Shown here one piece after another: positions 46,730 through 56,105 of a stretch of 64,000 nucleotides of DNA. The notes below the pieces were generated by a model. The model was not told the origin of the DNA. It ran no database searches and saw only the letters and a program-made list of their open reading frames with translations. Origin of the DNA: Roseburia sp. AM59-24XD (GTDB lineage: Bacteria > Bacillota > Clostridia > Lachnospirales > Lachnospiraceae); NCBI RefSeq assembly GCF_003478445.1, contig NZ_QUET01000023.1, positions 1 through 64,000 on the forward strand, written 5' to 3'. Positions within the stretch are counted from its first letter, which is position 1. Each line of letters opens with the position of its first letter. The translations under genes were made by a program, and so were the position numbers.

Positions 46730-46999
46730 ATGATGAATAATTCAAAACTGGAAGAACTTTTAAACACTGCACGTATCAACGAACTTCTTCACAAAAAGGA
46801 ATTAGAAGAGAAGAATAAAAACGGTATCATAATCGCACTTGCCATCATCGGCGCAATTGCAGCAGTCGCAGCGATCGCTTATGCAGTTTACCGTTATTTT
46901 ACACCGGATTATCTCGATGACTTCGACGATGATTACGAGGATGACTTTGATGATGATTATATCGAGTTTTCCGACAGCAAGCCGGAGGCTGAGAACTAA
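46730..46999 (+). CDS. Small single-helix membrane protein with acidic tail
   Basis: An 89-residue protein: N-terminal amphipathic helix (SKLEELLNTARINELLHKKE), one membrane helix (about 31-51, IIIALAIIGAIAAVAAIAYAVY), and a tail made mostly of Asp, Glu and Tyr (DDFDDDYEDDFDDDY). The start at 46730 lies 6 bp from GGAGG; earlier in-frame starts at 46691 overlap the end of pcrA. Short proteins of this pattern recur in Lachnospiraceae, but I know no function. The tail could bind calcium or a basic partner. Confidence 0.75.
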   Translation: MMNNSKLEELLNTARINELLHKKELEEKNKNGIIIALAIIGAIAAVAAIAYAVYRYFTPDYLDDFDDDYEDDFDDDYIEFSDSKPEAEN

Positions 47000-47034
47000 T
47001 CAGACAACGCGTCGGAATAGACGACAGACAATGC

Positions 47035-47068
47035 CAAACCGAAATGGATCTCCATTTCGGTTTGTTTT
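47035..47068 (+). terminator. Intrinsic terminator of the tyrA-pcrA group
   Basis: A 14-bp perfect stem CAAACCGAAATGGA/TCCATTTCGGTTTG with a TTTTTG tail. Confidence 0.9.
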
Positions 47069-47155
47069 TGCGAACATATGAGACACAGGGGACGGTGTAC
47101 TGCCTGCTCTCCCATCGTCTAACGAATATACATGCAGTACAGAAATGAGGATAAT

Positions 47156-48528
47156 ATGAAGCTTTGGGGCGGACGTTTTACCAAGGAAACAAATCAACTT
47201 GTACACAATTTCAACGCATCACTTTCCTTTGACCAGAAGTTTTATCATGAGGACATTCAGGGAAGCATCGCTCATGTAACTATGCTTGCCGATCAGGGTA
47301 TCCTCTCCCATGAGGACAAGGACAGCATTATTCAGGGGCTCGAGGGAATCCGTAAGGATCTCGACGAAGGAAAGCTTGAATTTACGGCAGAGCATGAGGA
47401 CATTCACAGCTTCGTGGAAGCTCATCTGATCGAGCGCATCGGAGACGCCGGCAAACGTCTTCATACCGGCAGAAGCCGTAATGATCAGGTAGCGCTTGAT
47501 ATGAAGCTATACACACGCCATGAGATTGAGGAAATGAACGATCTGTTAAAGGGTCTTTTGGAAAGCATCCTGCGCATCATGAAGGAGAACCTTCATACGA
47601 TCATGCCGGGATTTACACATCTGCAAAAGGCGCAGCCGATCACTCTGGCACATCATATGGGTGCATATTTTGAGATGTTCAAAAGAGACCGTTCCCGTCT
47701 TTCCGATACCTTAGAGCGTATGAACTACTGCCCGCTCGGCTCCGGTGCACTTGCCGGCACAACATATCCACTCGACCGTGAAGAGACCGCAAAGCTGCTT
47801 GGCTTTACCGGTCCGACACTCAACAGTATGGATTCCGTTTCCGACCGCGATTATCTGATTGAGTTTTTGAATGATATGTCCATTATCATGATGCATCTTT
47901 CCCGCTTCTGCGAGGAGATCATCACCTGGAATACCAATGAATATCAGTTTGTCGATATCGACGACTCCTACTCCACCGGCAGCAGCATCATGCCACAGAA
48001 GAAAAACCCGGATATTGCCGAGCTTGTCCGTGGCAAGACCGGTCGTGTATACGGTGCACTGATGTCTCTTCTGACCACCATGAAGAGCCTGCCTCTCGCA
48101 TACAACAAGGATATGCAGGAGGATAAGGAATTTGTCTTTGATGCGATCGATACGACAAAGGGATGTATCGTTTTATTCCACGGTATGCTTGATACCATGA
48201 CCTTCCGTAAGGACCGCATGCGTGCCAGCGCAGAGGGCGGCTTTACAAATGCAACAGATGCCGCAGACTATCTGGTAAACCACGGTGTTCCATTCCGTGA
48301 TGCACACGGCATTATCGGTCAGCTTGTACTCTACTGCATCGACAAGGGCATTTCTCTTGGCGAGATGAGTCTTGATGAATACAAGGCGATCAGCCGGTAT
48401 TCGAGGAGGATATCTACGATGCGATCTCTATGGAGACCTGTGTCAACAAGAGAAATACGATCGGCGCTCCGGGTCCGGATGCCATGGCAAAGGTGATCGA
48501 CACCTACGAGAAATATCTCGCAGAATAA
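47156..48528 (+). CDS. argH: Argininosuccinate lyase, frame broken once
   Basis: Splits argininosuccinate to arginine and fumarate, the last step of arginine synthesis. Landmarks: KLWGGRF at the start, [29 protein letters not shown], and the family signature [16 protein letters not shown]. The frame breaks near 48393-48397, where one C is missing in the codons for ISPVFEED; the next frame continues [20 protein letters not shown]...YEKYLAE to a stop at 48526-48528. Restored length is 457 residues, normal for the family. The start at 47156 follows GAGGATAAT. No other arginine genes are in the window. Confidence 0.94.
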
Positions 48529-48543
48529 TAATGTTTAACGCAA

Positions 48544-48576
48544 AGAGGTATGCTTTCAAAAAGCATACCTCTTTTT
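48544..48576 (+). terminator. Intrinsic terminator of argH
   Basis: A perfect 13-bp stem AGAGGTATGCTTT/AAAGCATACCTCT with a TTTTT tail, 15 bp after the restored argH stop. Confidence 0.9.
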
Positions 48577-48578
48577 AG

Positions 48579-48710
48579 GGTATAGAAAAATGCTCGCAAT
48601 GTGGTGGGAAGCAAGGGCAAAACGCTGGTTTTGCCCTTTTTTAGTATATACAAAAATGCTCGCAATATGGTGGGATGCAAGGGCAAAACGCTGGTTTTGC
48701 CCTTTTTTAG
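48579..48710 (+). repeat. Units A and B of the terminator-linked repeat, in tandem
   Basis: Two direct copies with a 66-bp period. Each has AAAAATGCTCGCAAT (from 48586 and 48652), then TGGTGGGA, a short spacer, and a hairpin with arms GGGCAAAAC/GTTTTGCCC around GCTG followed by TTTTTT. The copies differ at only a few bases. They fill the gap between convergent argH and the ABC exporter gene, right after the argH terminator. Confidence 0.9.
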
Positions 48711-48743
48711 TATAGGAATAAGATCCGGAGCTTGCCGCATTTC

Positions 48744-50693
48744 TTATCCCGCAAGCCCTGTTCCAAGCTTTCCGGTATATAACTGATAATACTTGCCCTG
48801 CTGCTCGATCAACTGGTCGTGCGTTCCTCTCTCAATGATTCTTCCCTGTTCCAGAACCATGATACAGTCACTGTTCTTAACTGTGGAAAGACGATGTGCG
48901 ATCACAAAGGTCGTTCTTCCCTTCATCAGCCGGTCCATACCATCCTGGACAAGCTTCTCGGTACGGGTATCGATCGAGCTTGTCGCCTCATCTAAGATCA
49001 GTGCCGGCGGATCTGCGATCGCTGCTCTGGCAATCGCAAGAAGCTGTCTCTGTCCCTGACTTAAATTGCCACCGTCACCGGTCAGAACCGTATCATAGCC
49101 CTGCGGCAGATGACGGATAAACGAATCTGCATTGGCAAGCTTTGCTGCTGCCACAATCTCCTCATCGGTTGCATCCAGCTTTCCGTAGCGGATATTATCG
49201 CGGACCGTTCCGGTAAACAGGTGTGTATCCTGCAGAACGATTCCCAGAGAATGACGAAGATCCTCTTTCTTGATCTTATTGACATTGATCCCGTCAAAAC
49301 GGATCTTTCCGTCCTGAATATCATAAAAACGGTTGATCAGGTTTGTGATCGTTGTCTTACCGGCTCCGGTAGCTCCTACAAATGCAATCTTTTGTCCCGG
49401 CTTCGCATACATTTCCACATCGTGCAGAATGATCTTATCATCATTATAACCAAAATCCACATGATCAAAGACAACCTCGCCGCGAAGCTTCTGATAGGTC
49501 ACGGTATCATTATCCTTATGATAATGCTTCCATGCCCACACACCGGTTCTCTTCTCGCTCTCCGTGATCGTTCCGTCCGCTGCCTCGTTGGCACGTACAA
49601 GCTCGACATAGCCGTCATTAACCTCCGGCTTCTCATCCAACAGCTCAAAGATACGATCTGCGCCGGCAAGTGCCATAACGATACTGTTTAACTGCATGCT
49701 GACCTGATTGATCGGCATACTGAAGGATTTGTTGTAGTTCAGGAATGCCACAAGACCACCTACGGTAAAACCGCCGATCTTATTGAAGGCTAAAATTCCT
49801 CCGATCATGGTACAGAGTACATAGCTGACATTTCCAAGCTGTGCGTTGATCGGTCCCATGACGTTGGCAAAGGTATTGGCATTGTCCGCGCTGTGGAAAA
49901 GCTCATCGTTCAATGCATTAAACTCATCGATGCTCTCCTGCTCACGGCAGAATACCTTGACAACCTTCTGTCCGTTCATCATCTCCTCAATGTGACCGTT
50001 TACCTTACCCAGATCTCTCTGCTGCTGGATGAAGTATGCACCGGAAAGACCTGCCACCTTCTTGGTAACGATCAGCGTTACTCCAACCATAACCAGCGTA
50101 ACCACGGTCAACGGAACATTGATGATCAGCATTGCCGCAAGCACACTGATGATCGTGATCAGACTGGAGAAAAACTGTGTCATACTCTGACTGATCATCT
50201 GACGGAGTGTATCAATATCATTGGTGTAGATTGACATGATATCACCGTGAGAATGTGTATCAAAGTATTTGATCGGCAGGGACTCCATATGAACAAAAAG
50301 CTCATCACGAAGCTTTCTTAAGGTTCCCTGTGTGACATTAACCATCAATCTGTTATAAGCCCAGGTTGCAAAAACACCAACGCCGTAAATACATGCGACC
50401 TGAATAATCTTGTGCAAAAGCGGCGTAAAGTTCTTCTCCTTTGCGTGAAGCAGAGGTGTGATATAATCATCGATCAGCGATTTGGTAAACATAGTCCCCT
50501 GTACATTTGCAAGCACGCTGACAATGATCAGGATCAGCACCAGCACCATGTACACACCATAACTCTTACCGATATATTTCAAAAGACGTTTTATTGTCTG
50601 TCCGGGATGCTCTAACTTTACCTTCGGTCCCATCCCTCTTCGTCCGCCGGGTCCTTTTGGTCCACGCAGTTTCTGTGAACGGTTTTCTGCCAT
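48744..50693 (-). CDS. ABC exporter, half-transporter with intact ATP site
   Basis: A 649-residue fusion of six membrane helices (about 50-340) and an ATP-binding domain (about 395-640). Walker A is GATGAGKTTI, the Q-loop LGIVLQDTHLF, the signature LSQGQRQLL, Walker B ALILDEATSSID with the catalytic Glu, and the H-loop FVIAHRLSTV. The N-terminus is Gly/Lys/Arg-rich (GPKGPGGRRGMGPKVK). With the gene before it (65 bp gap) it should form a heterodimeric drug or lipid exporter of the LmrCD/BmrCD type. There is no peptidase or substrate clue. It is the last gene of the marR operon. Confidence 0.93.
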   Translation of the reverse strand: MAENRSQKLRGPKGPGGRRGMGPKVKLEHPGQTIKRLLKYIGKSYGVYMVLVLILIIVSVLANVQGTMFTKSLIDDYITPLLHAKEKNFTPLLHKIIQVACIYGVGVFATWAYNRLMVNVTQGTLRKLRDELFVHMESLPIKYFDTHSHGDIMSIYTNDIDTLRQMISQSMTQFFSSLITIISVLAAMLIINVPLTVVTLVMVGVTLIVTKKVAGLSGAYFIQQQRDLGKVNGHIEEMMNGQKVVKVFCREQESIDEFNALNDELFHSADNANTFANVMGPINAQLGNVSYVLCTMIGGILAFNKIGGFTVGGLVAFLNYNKSFSMPINQVSMQLNSIVMALAGADRIFELLDEKPEVNDGYVELVRANEAADGTITESEKRTGVWAWKHYHKDNDTVTYQKLRGEVVFDHVDFGYNDDKIILHDVEMYAKPGQKIAFVGATGAGKTTITNLINRFYDIQDGKIRFDGINVNKIKKEDLRHSLGIVLQDTHLFTGTVRDNIRYGKLDATDEEIVAAAKLANADSFIRHLPQGYDTVLTGDGGNLSQGQRQLLAIARAAIADPPALILDEATSSIDTRTEKLVQDGMDRLMKGRTTFVIAHRLSTVKNSDCIMVLEQGRIIERGTHDQLIEQQGKYYQLYTGKLGTGLAG

Positions 50694-50758
50694 TTCTCAT
50701 TCCACCTTTCTATCTATCCTGTCCCAACAGGTACATTTCCGATTTACGAAACCATCTG

Positions 50759-52498
50759 TTACATTTCATCGAAATCTCCGCTGCCGGAGGTCTGAGATTC
50801 GTATACATCACGATAAATCTCATTATTCTCCATCAACTCATCATGTGTTCCGTATCCGTTGATCGTTCCGTTTTCCATCACAATAATATGATCAGCATTC
50901 TGAATGCTGGAAACACGCTGTGCAATGATCAGCTTCGTTGTACCCGGAATCTCCTCCGCAAATGCCTTGCGGATCTTTGCATCTGTGGATGTATCCACCG
51001 CACTTGTGGAATCATCTAAGACAAGAACCTTCGGCTTCTTTAAGAGTGCTCTTGCAATACAAAGTCTCTGCTTCTGTCCACCGGATACATTCGTACCGCC
51101 CTGCTCGATATAAGTGTCATATCCCTTTGGCAGCTTCTCAACAAACTCGCTGGCGCAGGCAAGATCACAGGCATGCATACATTCCTCTCTCGTTGCCTCC
51201 TTATCACCCCAGCGGAGATTGTCAAGGATTGTTCCGGAGAACAGTACATTATTCTGTAAAACAACGGCAACCTGATTCCGGATCACGTCGATATCATATT
51301 CACGGACATCTCTGCCGCCGACTATAACGCTTCCGTCCGTCACATCATAAAGACGGCTAAGCAAAGAAACAAGACTTGATTTACCGCTTCCGGTTCCTCC
51401 GAGAATACCGATCGTCTCTCCGGATTTGATCGATAAGTTGATATCCTTAAGTACCGGCTCCCTAGCATCCTTCTTATAGCTGAAGTCCACATGTCGAAAC
51501 TCAATGGAACCATCTGCCACTTCCATAACCGGATCCTCCGGATTTGTGATATCCGGCTTCTCATTTAATACCTCAGCCACACGTCTCGCACTTGCCACAC
51601 TCATGGTAACCATAACAAAGATCATGGAGAGCATCATCAGGTTCATCAAAATGTTCATGCAATAAGTAAGAAGCATTGACAGATCACCTGTGGTCAGTGT
51701 ATTGCTGACGATCATATGTGCTCCCATCCAGCTGATCACAAGGATACAGGTATATACGGCGAACTGCATGATCGGCATATTCAGGCAGATCATTGCCTCC
51801 GCCTTTGTAAACAGACGGCATACATTGCCACTTGCTTTTGTAAACTTCTCTTTCTCATGGTCCTCACGGACATATGCCTTTACAACACGGATTGCAGATA
51901 CATTCTCCTGCACACTCTCATTTAAGTCATCGTACTTCTTAAAAATACTGTTGAAATATTTGGTTGTTCTTGTCAGAAGCACAGCAAGAATTGCTCCCAG
52001 GATCAAAACCGCAATGAGATACACGGTGGCAATCCTTGTGTTTACTGCAAAGGACATCACCATGGCGCAGATCAGACTGAACGGTGCGCGCATACACATA
52101 CGCAACAGCATCTGATATGCATTCTGAATATTGGTGACATCGGTTGTCAGTCTCGTAACAAGACCGGCTGTGCTAAATTTATCAATATTGGAAAAGCTGA
52201 ATGTCTGAATGTTTTCATACATTGCTTTTCGCAGGTTTTTCGCAAAGCCTGTGGAGGCTTTTGCACCGTACTTACCGCCCATAAATCCACAGAAAAGACT
52301 GAAGCATGCTGCAAGCAGCATTAATGCTCCCATTTTATAAATGTGTCCGGCATCTCCTACCGAAACACCGTTGTCAATGATCGACGCCATCATCATCGGA
52401 ATGATCGTCTCCATGATGACTTCGAGGATCATAAAGATCGGCGTTGCAATCGACACCTTTTTGTATTCCTTGATCTGTGATGCTAATGTCTTGATCAT
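50759..52498 (-). CDS. ABC exporter, half-transporter with degenerate ATP site
   Basis: A 579-residue half-transporter with six membrane helices (about 17-300) and an ATP-binding domain (about 340-570). Walker A is GGTGSGKSSLV and the signature VSGGQKQRL. Walker B reads VLVLDDSTSAVD, so Asp replaces the catalytic Glu. The expected H-loop histidine is also changed (IIAQRVSSI, Gln). This is the known pattern of the inactive site in heterodimeric exporters. Its start codon is 2 bp after the marR stop, with the ribosome site GGAGGG in the last marR codons. Confidence 0.94.
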   Translation of the reverse strand: MIKTLASQIKEYKKVSIATPIFMILEVIMETIIPMMMASIIDNGVSVGDAGHIYKMGALMLLAACFSLFCGFMGGKYGAKASTGFAKNLRKAMYENIQTFSFSNIDKFSTAGLVTRLTTDVTNIQNAYQMLLRMCMRAPFSLICAMVMSFAVNTRIATVYLIAVLILGAILAVLLTRTTKYFNSIFKKYDDLNESVQENVSAIRVVKAYVREDHEKEKFTKASGNVCRLFTKAEAMICLNMPIMQFAVYTCILVISWMGAHMIVSNTLTTGDLSMLLTYCMNILMNLMMLSMIFVMVTMSVASARRVAEVLNEKPDITNPEDPVMEVADGSIEFRHVDFSYKKDAREPVLKDINLSIKSGETIGILGGTGSGKSSLVSLLSRLYDVTDGSVIVGGRDVREYDIDVIRNQVAVVLQNNVLFSGTILDNLRWGDKEATREECMHACDLACASEFVEKLPKGYDTYIEQGGTNVSGGQKQRLCIARALLKKPKVLVLDDSTSAVDTSTDAKIRKAFAEEIPGTTKLIIAQRVSSIQNADHIIVMENGTINGYGTHDELMENNEIYRDVYESQTSGSGDFDEM

Positions 52499-52500
52499 AG

Positions 52501-52979
52501 TCAGAAATCCCTCCTTTTTCTCTCATCCTGCTGCCGCTTTGTGTTGTCATTGATATTATGCGCAATGCGTTCCAGATAGTCCTTAAACTGCTCCAGCTCC
52601 CGGGTGGTAAACCCCTCCACCAGAAGCTTCTCAAACTCTGCGATCTCTCCTTCGATCTGCCGGTGTATCTCTAAAACCTTCGGCGTCAGCGTCAGCTTCT
52701 TTAATCTGGCATCATAATCTACCGGGGAACGCATTATCAGACCCTTGGAAACCATCTGATCCACTGCCTTTGATACATTTGATCTGGTCATGGCAAGAGC
52801 CTTCTCCACATCCTTCTGAAACACATCCTCCTGCTGATGATCCAGCATATAATGGATGATCCAGCTGTCCATTCTGGAGAGCTTCTCTCCCGGCATGCGG
52901 CGATACGCAGATCAATGCTTCTCCGGATCAGATTAGAAACACAGTTGATCTGCATACCAACCGCTCCATCCTTCTTCAT
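52501..52979 (-). CDS. MarR-family regulator of the exporter, frame broken once
   Basis: A winged-helix regulator (recognition region QKDVEKALAMTRSNVSKAVDQMVSKGLIMRSPVDYDARLKKLTLT). The N-terminal 32 residues (MKKDGAVGMQINCVSNLIRR...CRE) lie in another frame, and the break is near 52884-52893. As in lon, GAGGAG appears to have lost one base there. Restored length is 159 residues. The start at 52979 has GGGAGGAAGAGCCG. It heads an operon with both exporter halves and probably represses it from the inverted repeat at 53026-53060 until a toxic ligand binds. Confidence 0.88.
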
Positions 52980-53025
52980 CGGCTCTTCCTCCCTTCTGTA
53001 TGTATTGTTTTCCTGTTTTAAATAC

Positions 53026-53060
53026 ATTGTTGAAAAGTAGATTGTTTCCATTTCAACAAT
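53026..53060. promoter_or_regulatory. Putative MarR operator
   Basis: A perfect inverted repeat with 10-bp arms ATTGTTGAAA/TTTCAACAAT separated by 15 bp. It lies just downstream of the -10 box of the marR operon, over the predicted transcription start, as expected for autorepression. Confidence 0.65.
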
Positions 53061-53073
53061 AGGCGTGATTTTT

Positions 53074-53101
53074 ATTATAGACAAAAAAAAGATAAAGTCA
53101 A
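53074..53101 (-). promoter_or_regulatory. Promoter of the marR-exporter operon
   Basis: TTGACT (53096-53101), 16 bp, TATAAT (53074-53079) on the minus strand. The -35 box is inside the leuS terminator stem. Confidence 0.75.
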
Positions 53102-53119
53102 TAGACTTTATCTTTTTTT
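53083..53119 (-). terminator. Intrinsic terminator of leuS
   Basis: A 16-bp AT-rich stem (53104-53119 with 53084-53099) flanked by runs of A and T, 27 bp after the leuS stop. The structure is symmetrical and could act in both directions. Confidence 0.7.
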
Positions 53120-53145
53120 AAGGATTGTCAAATACTGATCACAAT

Positions 53146-55564
53146 TTATTTCGCAACGATATTAACAATTCTGCCCGGAACATAGATTTCCTTAATGATA
53201 TTCTTGCCCTCAAGCTTGTCTGCGATCGTCTCTTTTGCCTTTGCAAGCACATCTTCCTTGGCATCATCCTTGCCAATGCTCAATGTTGCACGGGTCTTTC
53301 CATTGATCTGGACAGCAATCTCAACCGTAGACTCTACTGTCTTTGCCTCATCATACTCCGGCCATGCAGTCTGATATACATGACCCTCTCCGCCGATCAT
53401 TTCCCACAGCTCCTCTGTGATATGAGGTGCAACCGGATTTAACAGAGTAAGAAGTGTCTTATACTCGCCCTTTGTCACTGCATTCTTCTTGTAGAAGTCA
53501 TTGATCAGTGACATCATTGCTGCGATTGCTGTGTTGTATTTCAGATTCTCGAAATCAAGACTTACCTTCTTGATTGCCTGATGCATCTTTGTCTCCATGT
53601 CAGAAGAGTATCCTTCCTCATCTGTCATGATCGTCTGCAGCTTCCATACACGCTCCAGAAAACGGCGGCAGCCTTTACTCCGTCCTCTGACCAGGATGCA
53701 CTCAGATCAAAGGCTCCGATAAACATCTCATAGGTACGCAGTGTATCTGCACCGTATGCCTGAACGATATCATCCGGATTTACTACGTTTCCACGGGACT
53801 TACTCATCTTCTCACCGTTCTCTCCGAGGATCATTCCATGGGAGGTACGACGCTGATATGGCTCCTTGTTGGTACGATTCCCTGATCGTACAGGAACTTA
53901 TGCCAGAAACGGGAGTACAGAAGATGGAGTGTTGTATGCTCCATACCACCGTTATACCAGTCTACCGGCAGCCAGTATTTCAGTGCTTCCTTGCTTGCCA
54001 GTGCCTCCGTATTGTGTGGATCGGTGTAGCGCAGGAAATACCATGAGGAACCGGCCCACTGCGGCATGGTATCTGTCTCTCTCTTTGCCGGACCGCCACA
54101 ACACGGACATGTTGTGTTGACCCATTCTGTCATAGCTGCGAGTGGAGACTCCCCATTATCGGTCGGCATGTAGCTGTCCACCTCAGGAAGCAGCAATGGA
54201 AGCTCGCTCTCATCGAGCGGCACATAACCACACTTCTCGCAATGTACAATTGGAATTGGTTCACCCCAGTATCTCTGTCTGGAGAATACCCAGTCACGCA
54301 GCTTATAGTTTACTTTACGGTTACCGATTCCCTTTTCCTCCAGGAAATCCTTCATTTTCTCTTTGGCTTCTGTTACTTCCAGACCATCGAGGAAGTCAGA
54401 GTTGATCATCTTACCGGTTGCCACATCCGTAAATGCAGCCTCGTTGATATCAACAGGACCCTCCTTGCCTTCTACAACCTGAATCATCGGAAGATCAAAC
54501 TTCTTTGCGAACTCCCAGTCACGGGTATCATGAGCAGGTACTGCCATGATCGCACCGGTACCATAGGACATCAGAACATAATCGGAGATCCATACCGGAA
54601 TCTCCTTGCCGTTTACCGGATTGACTGCACTCAGACCACCAAGGATCACACCTGTCTTATCCTTTGCAAGCTCAGTACGCTCAAAATCAGACTTTCTTGC
54701 TGCCATCTCACGGTACTTCTGGATCTCATCCCAGTTTGTGATCTCATCCTTATACTTATCGATCAGCGGATGCTCCGGAGAGATAACCATATAGGTTGCT
54801 CCAAACAGCGTGTCTGGACGCGTTGTATAGACACGAAGCTTCTCGTCCTTATCCTTCAGGCGAAAATCAACCTCAGCTCCCTCAGAACGTCCGATCCAGT
54901 TCTTCTGGGAAACCTTAACCTTCTCAATATAATCTACATCGTCCAGATCCTTGATCAGCTTATCTGCATATTCTGTAATCTTTAACATCCACTCGCTCTT
55001 TACCTTGCGGACAACCGGTGCACCACAACGCTCACAGACACCGTTGACAACCTCCTCGTTGGCAAGACCAACCTTACATGAGGTACACCAGTTGATCGGC
55101 ATCTCCTTCTTATATGCAAGACCTGCATTAAACAGCTTTAAGAAGATCCACTGTGTCCACTTATAATAATCCGGATCCGTCGTATTGATCTCACGATCCC
55201 AGTCAAAGGAATATCCGAGTGACTGAAGCTGTCCCTTAAAACGTGCTACGTTATTCTTTGTAACAATCTTCGGGTGGATATGGTTCTTGATCGCGTAGTT
55301 CTCTGTCGGCAGACCAAACGCATCCCAGCCCATCGGGAATAATACATTGTAGCCCTGCATTCTTCTCTTACGGGAAACGATATCAAGAGCGGTGTAAGGT
55401 CTTGGATGACCTACATGAAGTCCCTGACCGGATGGATATGGGAACTCAACCAAAGCATAAAATTTCGGTTTTGAGTAATCCTCAGAAACCTTAAATGCTT
55501 TCTCCTCCTCCCAGATTTTCTGCCATTTCTTTTCCACCGTATGGTGATTGTACATTTCTGCCAT
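53146..55564 (-). CDS. leuS: Leucine-tRNA ligase, frame broken twice
   Basis: A class I synthetase that charges tRNA-Leu. The HIGH motif is HVGH in [15 protein letters not shown] (about 40-53). Next come a zinc cluster (CTSC...CERC), the CP1 editing domain (about 220-400) and the second Cys cluster (CEKCGYVPL...CPCCGG). The KMSKS motif is in [16 protein letters not shown]. The C-terminal anticodon domain is followed by a small terminal domain ([19 protein letters not shown]). Single missing bases near 53863-53869 (in VPTKEPYQRR) and 53671-53675 (in [11 protein letters not shown]) split the gene in three. Restored length is 806 residues, normal for bacteria. The start has GGAGGATTATC. Confidence 0.94.
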
Positions 55565-55613
55565 GATAATCCTCCAATTCTACATTTATTACAATCTTAA
55601 TGTGTACTGTATC

Positions 55614-56105
55614 TCAGATCAGATAAAAGCCGATCCATCCAAACAAAACTGCTATGACTGCTCCTGCTGCCACATCCTTCGGAAAATGCACTCCCGTGAT
55701 CACCCGAAAAACTGCCAGTGCCACGCCACAAGATCCTGTGGCAATGCCAAGCGGCAGATTGATCCAGAATACGGCTGCTGCAATGATCATGTTTGAAAAA
55801 ACATGACGGCTCGGAAAGGAATTTGCCTTTGTATCCTTATTCAAAAGCGGCGTAAGGTCATAAATTTCGTACGGACGTTTTGCACCAACCACCTTTCGAA
55901 ACAGTGTGACAATCACAAAGCCAACCGCCGGCACCAGGATAAACCGGATCAACCGCCCGTCCCGTCCAACCAACAGAAACGCCGCCATCACACAGTATAT
56001 GGCTGCCGTCACCGCTGTCAGTGCACGAACCATCAGCCGTACCGATCCAATTCCTATATTCCTCTCTGTCCAATCCATACATTTCTGATAACTATTCTTC
56101 GTCAT
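55614..56105 (-). CDS. PAP2-family membrane phosphatase
   Basis: A 163-residue integral membrane phosphatase of the PAP2/undecaprenyl-diphosphatase type. It has four to five helices and the three-part phosphatase signature KVVGAKRP, PSRH and FRVITGVHFPKD. The likely substrates are lipid phosphates such as undecaprenyl diphosphate or phosphatidylglycerol phosphate. The start codon lies inside the end of aspS (14-bp overlap) with AAAGGAATCGA as ribosome site, so the two are translationally coupled. leuS follows 49 bp later. Confidence 0.92.
   Translation of the reverse strand: MTKNSYQKCMDWTERNIGIGSVRLMVRALTAVTAAIYCVMAAFLLVGRDGRLIRFILVPAVGFVIVTLFRKVVGAKRPYEIYDLTPLLNKDTKANSFPSRHVFSNMIIAAAVFWINLPLGIATGSCGVALAVFRVITGVHFPKDVAAGAVIAVLFGWIGFYLI

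Noticed and set aside
47084..47125. A GACACAGGGGACGGT stretch before argH, like a dispersed element often seen in Clostridia
   Set aside because: Only one partial copy is present, and no pairing half or transposase is nearby, so it is not annotated as an element.
48504..48740. A short minus-strand open frame with an internally repeated protein sequence
   Set aside because: The repeat comes from DNA units A and B; the frame has no ribosome site and spans the argH terminator.
10943..53869. Programmed ribosomal frameshifting as the cause of the many frame breaks
   Set aside because: The sites share no slippery heptamer with a downstream structure, and they occur in unrelated genes that are not known to use frameshifting. 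Assembly indels explain them better.
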